This document shows positions 10,139-18,291 of a DNA stretch of 18,291 bases, piece after piece. This DNA is from Ettlia oleoabundans (taxonomy: Eukaryota > Chlorophyta > Chlorophyceae > Chlamydomonadales), in assembly GCA_019693395.1 (NCBI GenBank), contig JAAMXP010000387.1, positions 1-18,291 on the forward strand, in the 5' to 3' direction. Numbering within the stretch: the first letter of the stretch is position 1; each line of letters starts with the position of its first letter. Both the position numbers and the translations under genes were made by a program. Under the pieces are notes generated by a model, which was not told where the DNA came from, searched no databases, and worked only from the letters and a program-made list of their open reading frames with translations.

Positions 10139-11796
10139 CTGACACTCGGCGAGTTGAGGCCCACCGGGAAGGGCCGGGAATGAATGGGGATTTGGGCCTC
10201 TCCAAAGACCCTCACCCCGCCCTCCAGAGCAAGGAGCCGGGTCAGCGTGAAACAGAGGGCGATATCCACGGCAAGGTGGCTCAGGGGGATAGCCCACCAC
10301 GGGCGGTGCAGCAGAGCGAGCTAGCTGCTGGTGGTGGCGGCGGTGCGTCACGCAGCAAGGGAGGGAGTGCTGCTGCTACAAGCATGTGCAGCTGTGGTTT
10401 CAACTGTTGTTTCAACAAGATGTATAAAACAACCCTCCTTCTTGTATTTTTCTTCTAGTGTGTCACAAATAGCACAGCCACCTGCAGGCCTGGCCACGCC
10501 GCCCGCCAGCCGAGAATCTCGCGGCGGCACCGGCACCGAGGTCTCCGCCCTGAGACGCCCACAGATCACTGTGGATCGCGGTGCCAGCTCCGTGGACAGC
10601 ACACCTCGAGCAAACCGCACCCAAGCCGCAAGCAGGCTTGTATACGAGGGTTCACCGCTACGGGGCGCACACCGCAGCCCTAGGGCGGAGGGCCTGCAGA
10701 CCTTTGGCTCAAAGTACATGCCCTTCGCAGCAGGTGGGGCCTGGTTTAGCTGAAGGTTGGTGTGCCAACTGTGTGGTGATTGCATGTTTCCTGGAGTACT
10801 GCCCGTCCAGCCGGTGGCTGAGTCGCCATTGCCGGCTTGCCTGCTTGCCGGCTGAGGAGCTCCTGCATGCGGCGCATCCCCCTGTGGTTAGCATACCACC
10901 CACCAGAGCGCTGAGTAGTGATCGGCAGTACCACTTGTCGGCAAACATCCCCTGCCACTCCCCCCAAGTTTAATCTCATTCCCATCAGAACTTTAACCCT
11001 CCAGTTTATGGTACCGCAGGGTTCAGCCAAATGGCGGGCGAGGCCCCTGTGTACCGCTCCTCGCGCCTGCACTCCATCAACCCCACCGCCGCCGTCAACG
11101 AGGACACCTCGTACCTTTACACCCTGGTAGGCTGCTGCCCTGTTCTCGGTATAAGTGTGCCATATGGAAACAGTCTTGCAAGCACCTCAGCTAGATACCT
11201 GCCTCTTGGCACAGACAGAAAGCTGGCTTGCAGGCGCTTAACACTCCTTTGTCTTGTTTCTCTAAGGTTCACAGTTCACAGTTGTTGCGTACCATTTGTC
11301 AACTGCAATACCTGGCTAGCTGGTGCAGGATTCTGGCATGGAGACAGCCGCCACACGCGCCGCCAACCCCGACAAGAGCACAGAGCACGTGCGCAACACA
11401 TCCCCCGCTGCTCAAGGAGGACTGATGGGGCGTCTTTTCAAGGTGACCAAATGCCCAGTCAGCTTTTTCTGCTGTTGCTTGTGTTTGTGTTGAGCTTGCT
11501 CATATTGGGGCTGCTGCTGGTACATATGTCAGCTGATGGTGCATATGCTGCTAGCCAAGAATGAGCTTGCTCATATCAATATTGGGGATGCTGCTAGTAC
11601 AATATGTCAAGCTGATGCTGCATATGCTGCTCATTGAGCAGGTTTCGTTAATGCCTGTTCTGCTTATTCTATGTCGCTTACGGTGGGGCCCAGTGGCAGC
11701 GTTTGCGTGTGTGAAGCGGGCGAGTCGATGTATTGGGTGTGGTTTTAGAAGCGTGCTGATTTACCCATCTTCCTCTGCCTGCAGCCCATAAGGTGA
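10135..11796 (+). CDS. Small, probably disordered protein of unknown function, about 5 exons
   Basis: Proposed exons: 10135-10385 (weak), 10459-10733, 11020-11126, 11329-11442, 11785-11796; about 252 residues, stop TGA at 11794-11796. Exons 2-4 are best supported: donors CAG|GTGGGG, CTG|GTAGGC and AAG|GTGACC, acceptors CGCAG and TGCAG, phases 1, 0, 0. The protein is rich in Ser, Arg, Pro, Gly and Ala with no membrane span or signal peptide; the most family-like part is APVYRSSRLHSINPTAAVNE (exon 3), followed by a basic end GRLFKPIR. I do not recognise it. The exon 1-2 join uses a poor AT|GTGCAG donor, so the N-terminus is doubtful. A shorter form starting at the ATG near 10718 (about 82 residues) after the TATA-like string at 10420 is an alternative. 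Confidence 0.42.
11491..11637. repeat. Two-copy tandem repeat, about 71-76 bp, in the last intron
   Basis: TGAGCTTGCTCATAT starts at 11491 and again at 11562; both copies continue with ATTGGGG.TGCTGCT.GTACA and GCTGATG.TGCATATGCTGCT. The second copy has small insertions. It lies in the intron 11443-11784, starting about 50 bp after the donor. Confidence 0.75.
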
Positions 11797-12008
11797 AGGG
11801 CCTTGGAAGTCGTGGTTGAGACGCAAGCTTGGAACAACACGTGAAGCCAAAACTCAACCTTCGAGCCTTCTTGATTTGCAACGAGACCGGCAGCTGCTGC
11901 TATGCCCCCTGCAATGCTCCCGCCCTGGCACTTGTACCTCCAGCTCTCTCCCTCTCGCCATGTTGTCCTTTCCCGTGGTTGATTGTTCTTGATAGTCTGC
12001 TAGACTTT

Positions 12009-12013
12009 TGTAA
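12009..12013 (+). terminator. Candidate TGTAA polyadenylation signal
   Basis: TGTAA 213 nt after the stop at 11796 and 79 nt before the COG7 ATG. By chlorophyte practice cleavage follows 10-20 nt later, leaving only about 60 bp for COG7 transcription start and 5' UTR. Confidence 0.45.
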
Positions 12014-12091
12014 GCAGCGGGCATCGACCACTAGTGGTTGGGCTGCTTTTCGAGAGCGATCCCAGAACCCACGGCAGCGGGAACAGCAGCG

Positions 12092-15000
12092 ATGACGGAT
12101 CTGAGCGCCTTCAGCGACGCAGCTTTCAATCCCAAGCAGTTCATCAACCAGGCTTGCGCGGCCAAAACTGGCGAGGAGCCCCTCGAGCGGTGAGGCGTGC
12201 GGCGTATCTTGAAATTTGACCCTGCACCCGCTGAGCGATCGTGCCAACCACATGCGCCCGGGGCGGCTCAATGCGGGTCGCCTGTGTCTGCCGCCGCCGC
12301 CACCACCCCCGCCGTTCAGCGCCCTGTCTTGGCTCCTGAGGGCCTCTCCCCACGCGCACACCACCTCTTTCCTGCTGCAGGTTCCTGGCTGAGCTTGAGA
12401 TGAAGCTGCACCTATCGGCAGAGGACGTTGCGCTATACCTGCAAGACCACAGCAGCAGAGCAATGCAGCGCATTCCCGCCGCTGCTCGAGAGCTGCTCCG
12501 TATCCAGGTGATACGGTGGCAGCACCCTGCCTAACTTGCTTGCAAGCTGGCTGGCTGACAAATTACGTGAACATAGCTGCAGACGCTGCGACGGGTGCTT
12601 TGAATCTTAAGACACAGATCCCCGCTGTCTGTGATTGTGGGCCCAAACCCATCCGCTTGGCTCACATCAGCCTATTTGTATGCCGATAGCATTTGCCGCT
12701 GCTGTTAGCCGCTCGCGCTGCACACTTAGCGCTCCACACCCTCCTAGCCATGTTATAATTATTGCATGTCCAAACTGGCTGCTAAGTTGTCTAAGTTGCT
12801 GGCAATGGCTTGCGATGCACAAACCCTTACTCAGCTGCTCACCAGCCGGCTCCCAACCTAGACTCATCTCGTACCCATTTGATGCCGCCGGCTTTGCAGG
12901 ATGACGTCACAACGCTCCGGTCGGCGGCAACCGCGGCACTGCAGCAGCTGGAAGATGCCGGCAGCGGGCAGGCGGCAGCGGTGGTGGCGCAGCTGCAGGA
13001 ACTGGACACCGTCAAGCGGCGAATGGAAGAGGCGTGCAACACGTTGAAGGTGTGTGCGTGGTTTATGCTAGACATATCGTGGGGTGTGTGTGCTAGCGTG
13101 TATGGAAGAGGCGTGCAACATGTTGAAGGTGCGTGATTGGTGCGAGGTAATATGTATTATATATCGTGTTTATATATTATAGATATAGTATATATAGAGG
13201 TCCACAATGTATTCCATCAAGGATCAAGGTGCTGTTAGGTAGGGTAGGTATGTTGCTTGCTGAACACTGTCAAACGGCGCATGAAAAAGGCGTGCAACAC
13301 GCTGAAGGTGCGTGTTTTGCGCTGTGGTTGGAAGAATGACGTCCACAGGGAAGGTGGGTATGTTGCTTGCTCGACACGGTCAAAGGGCAAATGAAAGAGG
13401 CGTGCAACCCTCTCAAGGTGCATGGGTGGGGCAGGCTGGTCAATGTGGTTGATGTGTTTCATGGCTGGCTGGGTAGGGTGGGGTGAACTAGCAATTGGAG
13501 GAGGCATGCAACATGTGTATGATTTGTGTTGTGAGGTATTGCAGGGTGAATATGTTGCTTGCTGCTTTGGATGCACGAACTAAAGCAGCCAGGGGAGCAG
13601 GTCAGCAACACACCCAATCCCTCCAAGCTCACCCGGTATCCATCTTGCTCCTGAATGGCTCCTTTTCCCCTGCCCCTACTTTCCTTACTGCAGGAGGCAG
13701 CAGGCCTGTCGGCGCTCTTCCAGCAAGTCGATGACTACTTCGCCTCCGGCAACTTACGGCGGGTGGCGGATGCGCTGGCGGGCATGCGGCGTGGCCTGGC
13801 GGTTGTGGGCGACTCGGTGGCAGAGTTCCGAGGAGGGTGAGTTGATGTGACACCGGACAAACAATTGGGTCAAGTTGGAGCTTTGTACAGGGGACGGTGA
13901 TTTGAGTTGGGGCCCTGGCGGGGGCATGGTCACTGACCGTCACTGCAGTCGTAGGTGACGTAGTTACGAAGTTGCGGGGAGGGTGAGTTGGCGTTGCACA
14001 TCGCACACATTTGGGCCAGGTGGGGCCCTGGCAGGGGCACATTGTGGTCGAATGAGTGGCTGAATCTCGAGGAGGGTGGGTTTTTGGTTCACAGGGCACA
14101 CATGGCGGTGAGGTTGGGGCCCTGGCAGGGCCATAATGACTGAATTGTGGAATGTCGAAGAGAGTGAGTGGGTGCTGCATAGTGCACTTGTGTGGGTGGG
14201 TTGCAAGGGTGTAGCAGGTTTTGGCGGCTGCTTCGGCACATGTGGCACACATGCTGGAGTGACGCTTGCCGGGGATTGGCATAGGTGGAAGTAGAGGGGG
14301 GGGGGGTAGGGTGTCTACAGAGCACCATTTTCCTGTCCTGCCTTGGTGCTTCAGTCTCACAGCTGCAGTCCAGCATGCTTGCAGGTCTCCATGTGCTGCC
14401 TTCACTGCCTTCACCATAATCACTGCTCCTTGTCTCCGCCCCGCCTGAACTGCTTTCCTGCCTGCAGCCGTGACAGGCTGGCGAGGCTGGAGGAACGGTT
14501 TGCCGCCATGGTGGAGGCGCCCCTTAGCGCAGCCCTCACAAAGCAAGAAGGTGGGTTGTTGGTTTGGGCTGGGGGCTGGGCTCAGGATGATGGGCAGTTG
14601 GTTGGCGCTTGGTGGGTGGAGTTCAAATGCTAGGATTGGGTTTTCGTGGTGTAACGCAAGATGGCAGAGAAAGCTCAGCGCACGACTTGCCGCCCCGGCG
14701 TGTCCTGAGTTCATTGTGTGCAAATTCTCTACAAGGAGGAACACACTGCTTCTGTCCACAAATCAAGCTCAGTAGCCCTTACCAGGGCTACCATGGCTAC
14801 CAGGGCTACCATGCTGCCACTTTCTTGCCCTTATCATGCTGCCACCATCCTGCCCTAACCAAGCACCCACCTTCCCCTACTTTTACCTTTTTATGCAGGG
14901 GAAGAGGTTGCCACTCTGGCGGGCATGCTGGACACAGTGGGGCGGGGCGAAGCACTGGAGCGGCTTTACTGCTCCGCCCGTCTGCCGCCGCTGCAGGTGG

Positions 15001-18000
15001 GCGCTGTGTCTGCCTGTGAAGTCAGTTGCCTGTTAATGTTAAAACTGCTGATGGGACTCTCTCCTGGATCCTGCTGTGCTGAGAGTGCCTGTTTGCGCTG
15101 CTGATGAAACTCTCTTCCGGATCCGGCTGTGCTTGTGAGGGACCCTGCCTCTGCTGGAGTCCCTCCCTGGCCCTCCTGTGCCTCTGCTGGCGTTCTTTCT
15201 GCCGAGGCGTTGGTTTTAATGTTGCTAGCAAACTCGCTGCTTTGCCGGCTCTGCTGTTCAATGCTGAAACAAGTATGCAGGAAATGCTGCGTCTGGCGCT
15301 GTGCCAGAGCGCTACGGCATGATGCTGCCTCAGCCGTTGCAACAGAATGCCCCTGCCGTCATATCCCGATTTCCAGTGTGTGTTCCAATCGTGTTAATTT
15401 GGGAAACCCACTCGGTTGTGTGGCTGCTTTAACCATTGCAGTAACATGCCCTGTTATCAAATCCTGGTTGGCCGCTGTTCCAAACTGTTGCTGCAGGCAC
15501 TGTGGGATGGTTACACTGCAGGCACGCCCTTTGCCTCCTGGTTGCCTGGCTTCTATGAGCAGGTGCGTTGCAGGGCTTTCATTGTAAGCCATACGGTGAT
15601 TGGTGTATGGTGGTATATGTGTGTGGGTGGTTGTGGTGGTGGCTGTGTGTGGGTTGGCGGGGGTGGAAGCGTGGGGTTGGATGGGTGAGTTTGGGGGGCC
15701 ACGGCGTGCGCGTGAGCGAGACTGTATACAAAATACACTGGAGGAAAGGGGGGTGATGAGGCATCAGCGCAAAGGCCACCTGCTGCTGCTTCTGCTGCTA
15801 ATCAGCCGCCTTGCTGCCGCGCAAATGGCACTGCTCGTCCTCTTAATGCCCATGCGCCTGTGAGCCCCTAGTACCTGACAAACGCCTCCCCTCTCCCACC
15901 GCCTCCCTTCTTGTTGCAGGTGGTGCGGATTCTGGAGACAGAGGTGGCCTGGTGCTCCAGTGCACTGTCAGACCACTGCCCTGGCCTGCCGCTGGCGCTT
16001 CTGGGAGCCCTGCTGGCCAAGACGGAGCGCCCCTTCAAGCAGCGACTGGGTGTGGCCATGGCAGCATCTCCAGGTGGGTGGGGTGGGCCACACAGGGGTT
16101 GCAAAGCTGGAAACTCTGTCGCCAAGACAGAGCTGCCCTTTAAGCAGTGGCTGGGTGTGGCCATGGCGGCATCTCCAGGTGGGTGGGTGGGGCACCCAAG
16201 GGTAGTGGAGGTTGGACTGCAGAGAGCTTTGGACTTCCGCCCTGCACCAGTGTCTGCTTGTTTCAATGATTTTTGATACATTGTTCTGACCCCTTTTTCC
16301 GACTTGCAGGCTCCGTGCTCCCTCTGGAGCACCTGGAGCAGGTGCAGGCAGCTACCAACGACTTTGTTGCCGCCGTCTACCGCGCCCTGTCAGCCCCCAC
16401 TGGCATAGGCCTCACCCCCGCCGCCTTTGCACCTTCACACAAGCGGCTGCTGGCTCCAGTGGAGGATGCATTGCAGCAGTACGGGGATAGGGAGATGGCG
16501 TACCTCGGGGCGGAGCTGCAGCAGATTGCGGCCAAGGGTGAGTGGTCAGGCGGTTTGGGCTGGTAGGGTGGTGGGTGGCTGATCAGGCGGCTTGGGCTGG
16601 TAGGGTGGTGGGTGGCTGGTCAGGCGGTTTGGGCTGGTAGGGTGGTGAGTGGCTGGTCAGGCGGTTTGGGCTGGTAGGGTGGTGGGTGGCTGGTCAGGCG
16701 GTTTGGGCTGGTAGGGTGGTGAGCGGCTGAGAAGGGTCGCACAGGGATGGTAGGTTGGGGGTGGCTGGGAAGGTTCGCACAGGGCTGATAAGGTTGCTGC
16801 ATTCGGTAGCTTGCTGCGTGGCTGGTAAGGCTGCTGCACTTGGTTGCCGGCGCCACAGCGGCTGGGGCACAATGCTTCGTGGGCCGAGTGTAAATTCCGG
16901 TGCAGCATGGCTTATGAGGCTGCGCAGCAGGGATGGCTTGGCAGCCGGTTCCAAGCTGCTGCTGCCTGACATGGGGAGCTTGCTGCCCTTATGTCGTGCC
17001 TTCACCATTTCGGCTTCGCCGCTCAAGCGCTGCAACTCCCTGTTGTATCCCTTGGCTGCAGGCACCACACAAGCAAGTGGCGAGTCAGGCGCAGCGGGGC
17101 TCGAGGGCACCATCAGCCCCGCCCTCACCGCCTGCGAGGCAGCCCTGGCCCGCTGCCTGAAGCTGACAGCTGGCACGGGGCTGCCAACCATAGCACGCGT
17201 GCTGGACCGTGCCGTGCAGCAGTATGTGTCGGCCCTGCAGGCGGCGGTCGCCGGCCTGCAGGGCAGGATGGCAGAGGGAGGCGGCGGCGACGGCGGGGCG
17301 GCTGCTGCAGGCAGTTCTGATGCTGCAGCTGAAAGCGCCGAAGCGGTGCTGCCGCTGTTGATGGTGGCGAGCCAGCTGGTGCAGCGGCTGACCCTGGTGG
17401 AGGGCAGCTTGCGCCAGGCGGGTGCTGATGTGGCACCCGCCCTGTTGGACATCACATCAGGCAGCGCTACCTCCAATGCAGCAGCAGCTGGCACTGCTGG
17501 TGCTGACACCAAGCTGCCCAGTGCTGCGGAGCTGCGCTTGCGAGCCCAGCCCGCCCTAAGCCAGCAGCTGGCATCCTTTGCCGCCTCTGCTGCCAGCTCA
17601 GCGCAGCTGATGCCGCTGGCGGCGGCAGCTGCCCGGAAGCTGGAGGAGTCAGTGCGCAGCTGCGTGCTGGACGTGCTGACTCAGCGACCCAGGGCGCAGC
17701 TGGAGGGCCTCCCACGCCTGCCAGAGTGGCAGCAGCGGGCGGGGGTGCTGCCGCTGCCCACCTTTTCCGCCTACCCGCTGCAGTACATCACCTCTGGTGG
17801 GTGCAGTACACACTGCTGGCAACATGCCCTCTCCTGCTAATACCTCAAGCTACAGCAGCAGCAGCAATCTGTCCGGTGCATTCTTTAATACCTTGCAGCG
17901 GCCACTTCTATTTTGCCCCGCCTTATCCTGCGCTACACGGCTTTGTTTGCCACAACACCACTCGTTTGAGCGCATCAGCCACTAATTCCACCTTGTGTGT

Positions 18001-18198
18001 TGCCCCGCCCTGTCCTGCAATACACATTGTATTTCACATCTTCGCTCTTTTCAGCGTCACCCAGTGAATCCCCCGCATCTCCCCTCCTCTGCAGTTGGTG
18101 AGTACCTGATGATGTTGCCACAACAGCTGGAGTCGGCCCTGCTGGGTGAAGAGGGCGGCGAGGAGGCGGCGCAGCTCGTGGGAGACTGGATCGACAAG
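12092..18198 (+). CDS. COG7: Conserved oligomeric Golgi complex subunit 7, 3'-truncated by the window
   Basis: Exons: 12092-12189, 12381-12507, 12900-13049, 13694-13836, 14468-14550, 14899-14996, 15497-15562, 15920-16073, 16310-16537, 17062-17796, 18095-18198; phases agree throughout, giving 662 codons, against about 830-840 for plant COG7. The N-terminus (FSDAAFNPKQFINQACAAK, then LAELEMKLHLSAEDVA), the block VKRRMEEACNTLKEAAGL, the block FASGNLRRVADALAGM and the motif VGEYLMMLPQQLE match plant COG7 in order. Role: COG is an eight-subunit tether on the Golgi; COG7 belongs to lobe B (COG5-8) and helps intra-Golgi retrograde vesicles that recycle glycosylation enzymes. The early part is helical/coiled-coil as expected. 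Exon 10 carries a Gly/Ala/Ser-rich insert near residues 454-475. No other product fits; remaining exons lie past 18198, where a donor (AAG|GTGGGG) follows. Confidence 0.93.
13031..13562 (+). repeat. Decayed tandem copies of the exon-3 end and donor in COG7 intron 3
   Basis: The exon end GGCGTGCAACACGTTGAAG|GTG (core at 13031) recurs with cores at 13110, 13289, 13399 and 13503. Copies at 13262 and 13373 extend further upstream (AACACTGTCAAACGGCGCATG and CGACACGGTCAAAGGGCAAATG versus exon GACACCGTCAAGCGGCGAATG). Each copy except the last keeps a donor-like AAGGTGCGTG or AAGGTGCATG. A linked unit TATGTTGCTTGCT recurs at about 13249, 13359 and 13551. Confidence 0.9.
13148..13196. repeat. TA-rich island in COG7 intron 3
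   Basis: Almost pure A/T with TATATA runs and partly self-complementary TATA/ATAT strings, in otherwise GC-rich sequence, between the first and second decayed exon copies. Confidence 0.8.
13810..14175 (+). repeat. Tandem copies of the exon-4 end and donor in COG7 intron 4
   Basis: The exon-4 junction TCCGAGGAGG|GTGAGTTG (GT at 13837) recurs as TTGCGGGGAGG|GTGAGTTGG (GT at 13983), CTCGAGGAGG|GTGGGTT (14076) and TGTCGAAGAGA|GTGAGTG (14164). Intron sequence is copied as well: GGGGCCCTGGC(A/G)GGG follows copies 1, 2 and 3 at about 13911, 14024 and 14114. Spacings are 146, 93 and 88 bp. Confidence 0.88.
14781..14816. repeat. Two-copy 18-bp repeat in COG7 intron 5
   Basis: ACCAGGGCTACCATG is repeated 18 bp apart, followed by related CATGCTGCCAC strings. 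Not at a splice site. Confidence 0.6.
15046..15150. repeat. Two-copy tandem repeat, about 53 bp, in COG7 intron 6
   Basis: CTGCTGATGGGACTCTCTCC then GGATCCTGCTGTGCT starts at 15046, and CTGCTGATGAAACTCTCTTC then GGATCCGGCTGTGCT at 15098. It starts about 50 bp inside the intron. A weaker pair, CCGTTGCAACAGAATGCCCC and CCATTGCAGTAACATGCCC, occurs near 15333 and 15433. Confidence 0.75.
16016..16189 (+). repeat. 105-bp in-frame duplication of the exon-8 end and donor in COG7 intron 8
   Basis: Exon 8 from GCCAAGACGGAG (16016) to CATCTCCAG|GTGGGTGGG recurs from GCCAAGACAGAG (16121) to CATCTCCAG|GTGGGTGGG (donor GT at 16179). Period is 105 bp, a multiple of three; the segment 16074-16178 has no stop in the COG7 frame, and the donor strings are identical over at least 15 bases. 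Confidence 0.95.
16538..16735 (+). repeat. 37-bp minisatellite starting at the donor of COG7 intron 9
   Basis: TGGTCAGG/TGATCAGG occurs at 16543, 16580, 16617, 16654 and 16691, each followed by CGG(T/C)TTGGGCTGGTAGGGTGG; a sixth, decayed unit begins at 16728. The true donor GTGAGTGGTCAGG is the first unit, and GTGAGTGGCTGGTCAGG recurs at about 16646. Confidence 0.93.
17914..18030. repeat. Two-copy repeat in COG7 intron 10
   Basis: TGCCCCGCCTTATCCTGCGC and TGCCCCGCCCTGTCCTGCAA start at 17914 and 18001 (period 87), both followed by TACAC. Confidence 0.65.
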
Positions 18199-18291
18199 GT
18201 GGGGTGGCAGCTGGTAACGACTTGGCAAGCTAGTGTGTATTGGTGGTGGCGGTGGTGGTGTGTGAGTGGGTGAATGGCGCGGGGGGGGAGG

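Noticed and set aside
9995..10351. 118-codon minus-strand frame in the divergent region
   Set aside because: Low-complexity Pro/Gly/His content, antisense to the plus-strand frame and no splice partner toward the BTB gene.
11900..12463. 187-codon minus-strand open frame over the COG7 5' end
   Set aside because: Antisense to COG7 exons 1-2, with a poly-Gly run from an intronic CCG/CCAC stretch; no domain.
13629..14759. 376-codon minus-strand open frame opposite COG7 exons 4-5
   Set aside because: It is antisense to a well-supported gene and runs through the intron-4 repeats; its Pro/Thr/His-rich content follows from those repeats.
15599..15690. GT/GGT-rich stretch in COG7 intron 7 as a telomere-like or regulatory repeat
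   Set aside because: Irregular simple sequence with no fixed unit; it is not at a chromosome end and does not match the plant/algal TTTAGGG-type repeat.

Overview
The window looks like nuclear DNA of a GC-rich green alga, most likely a chlorophyte of the Chlorella/Coccomyxa kind. The signs are genes made of many short exons split by short GT-AG introns in all phases, Ala/Gln/Gly-rich coding sequence, possible TGTAA poly(A) signals, and a plant-type Golgi tethering gene. I see no bacterial operons, CRISPR array, transposon or RNA gene. All gene models were built by hand from reading frame, splice motifs and phase agreement, so distal exons and start codons are less certain than the core exons.

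Layout. (1) Minus strand, 2377 down to 55: an F-box/leucine-rich-repeat protein of four exons; its third intron carries a 28-bp minisatellite. (2) Minus strand, 6174 down to 3518: an unrecognised multipass membrane protein of eight exons. (3) Minus strand, 9549 down to 6574: a BTB-BACK protein of eight exons, including an 18-nt microexon. (4) A divergent intergenic region with a TATA-like element near 9944-9966. (5) Plus strand, about 10135-11796: a small, probably disordered protein of unknown function. (6) Plus strand, 12092 to beyond the right edge: COG7, subunit 7 of the conserved oligomeric Golgi complex, with 11 exons (662 codons) visible and the C-terminus missing.

The main signal beyond ordinary annotation lies in the introns. 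In at least three COG7 introns (3, 4 and 8) the end of the upstream exon plus its 5' splice site has been tandemly copied into the intron, leaving one to four decayed decoy exon ends and donors. COG7 intron 9 and F-box intron 3 begin inside minisatellites whose unit contains the donor itself. In COG7 intron 8 the copy is 105 bp, exactly 35 codons, open and in frame, with an intact second donor, so it could already give an alternative isoform. Together these suggest intron growth, or new splice forms, by tandem duplication across exon-intron junctions.

No clear pathway joins the genes. The F-box and BTB-BACK products are both families that usually act as substrate adaptors of cullin ubiquitin ligases (CUL1 and CUL3), and COG7 serves retrograde Golgi traffic. 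Any functional link between neighbours is not shown by the sequence.
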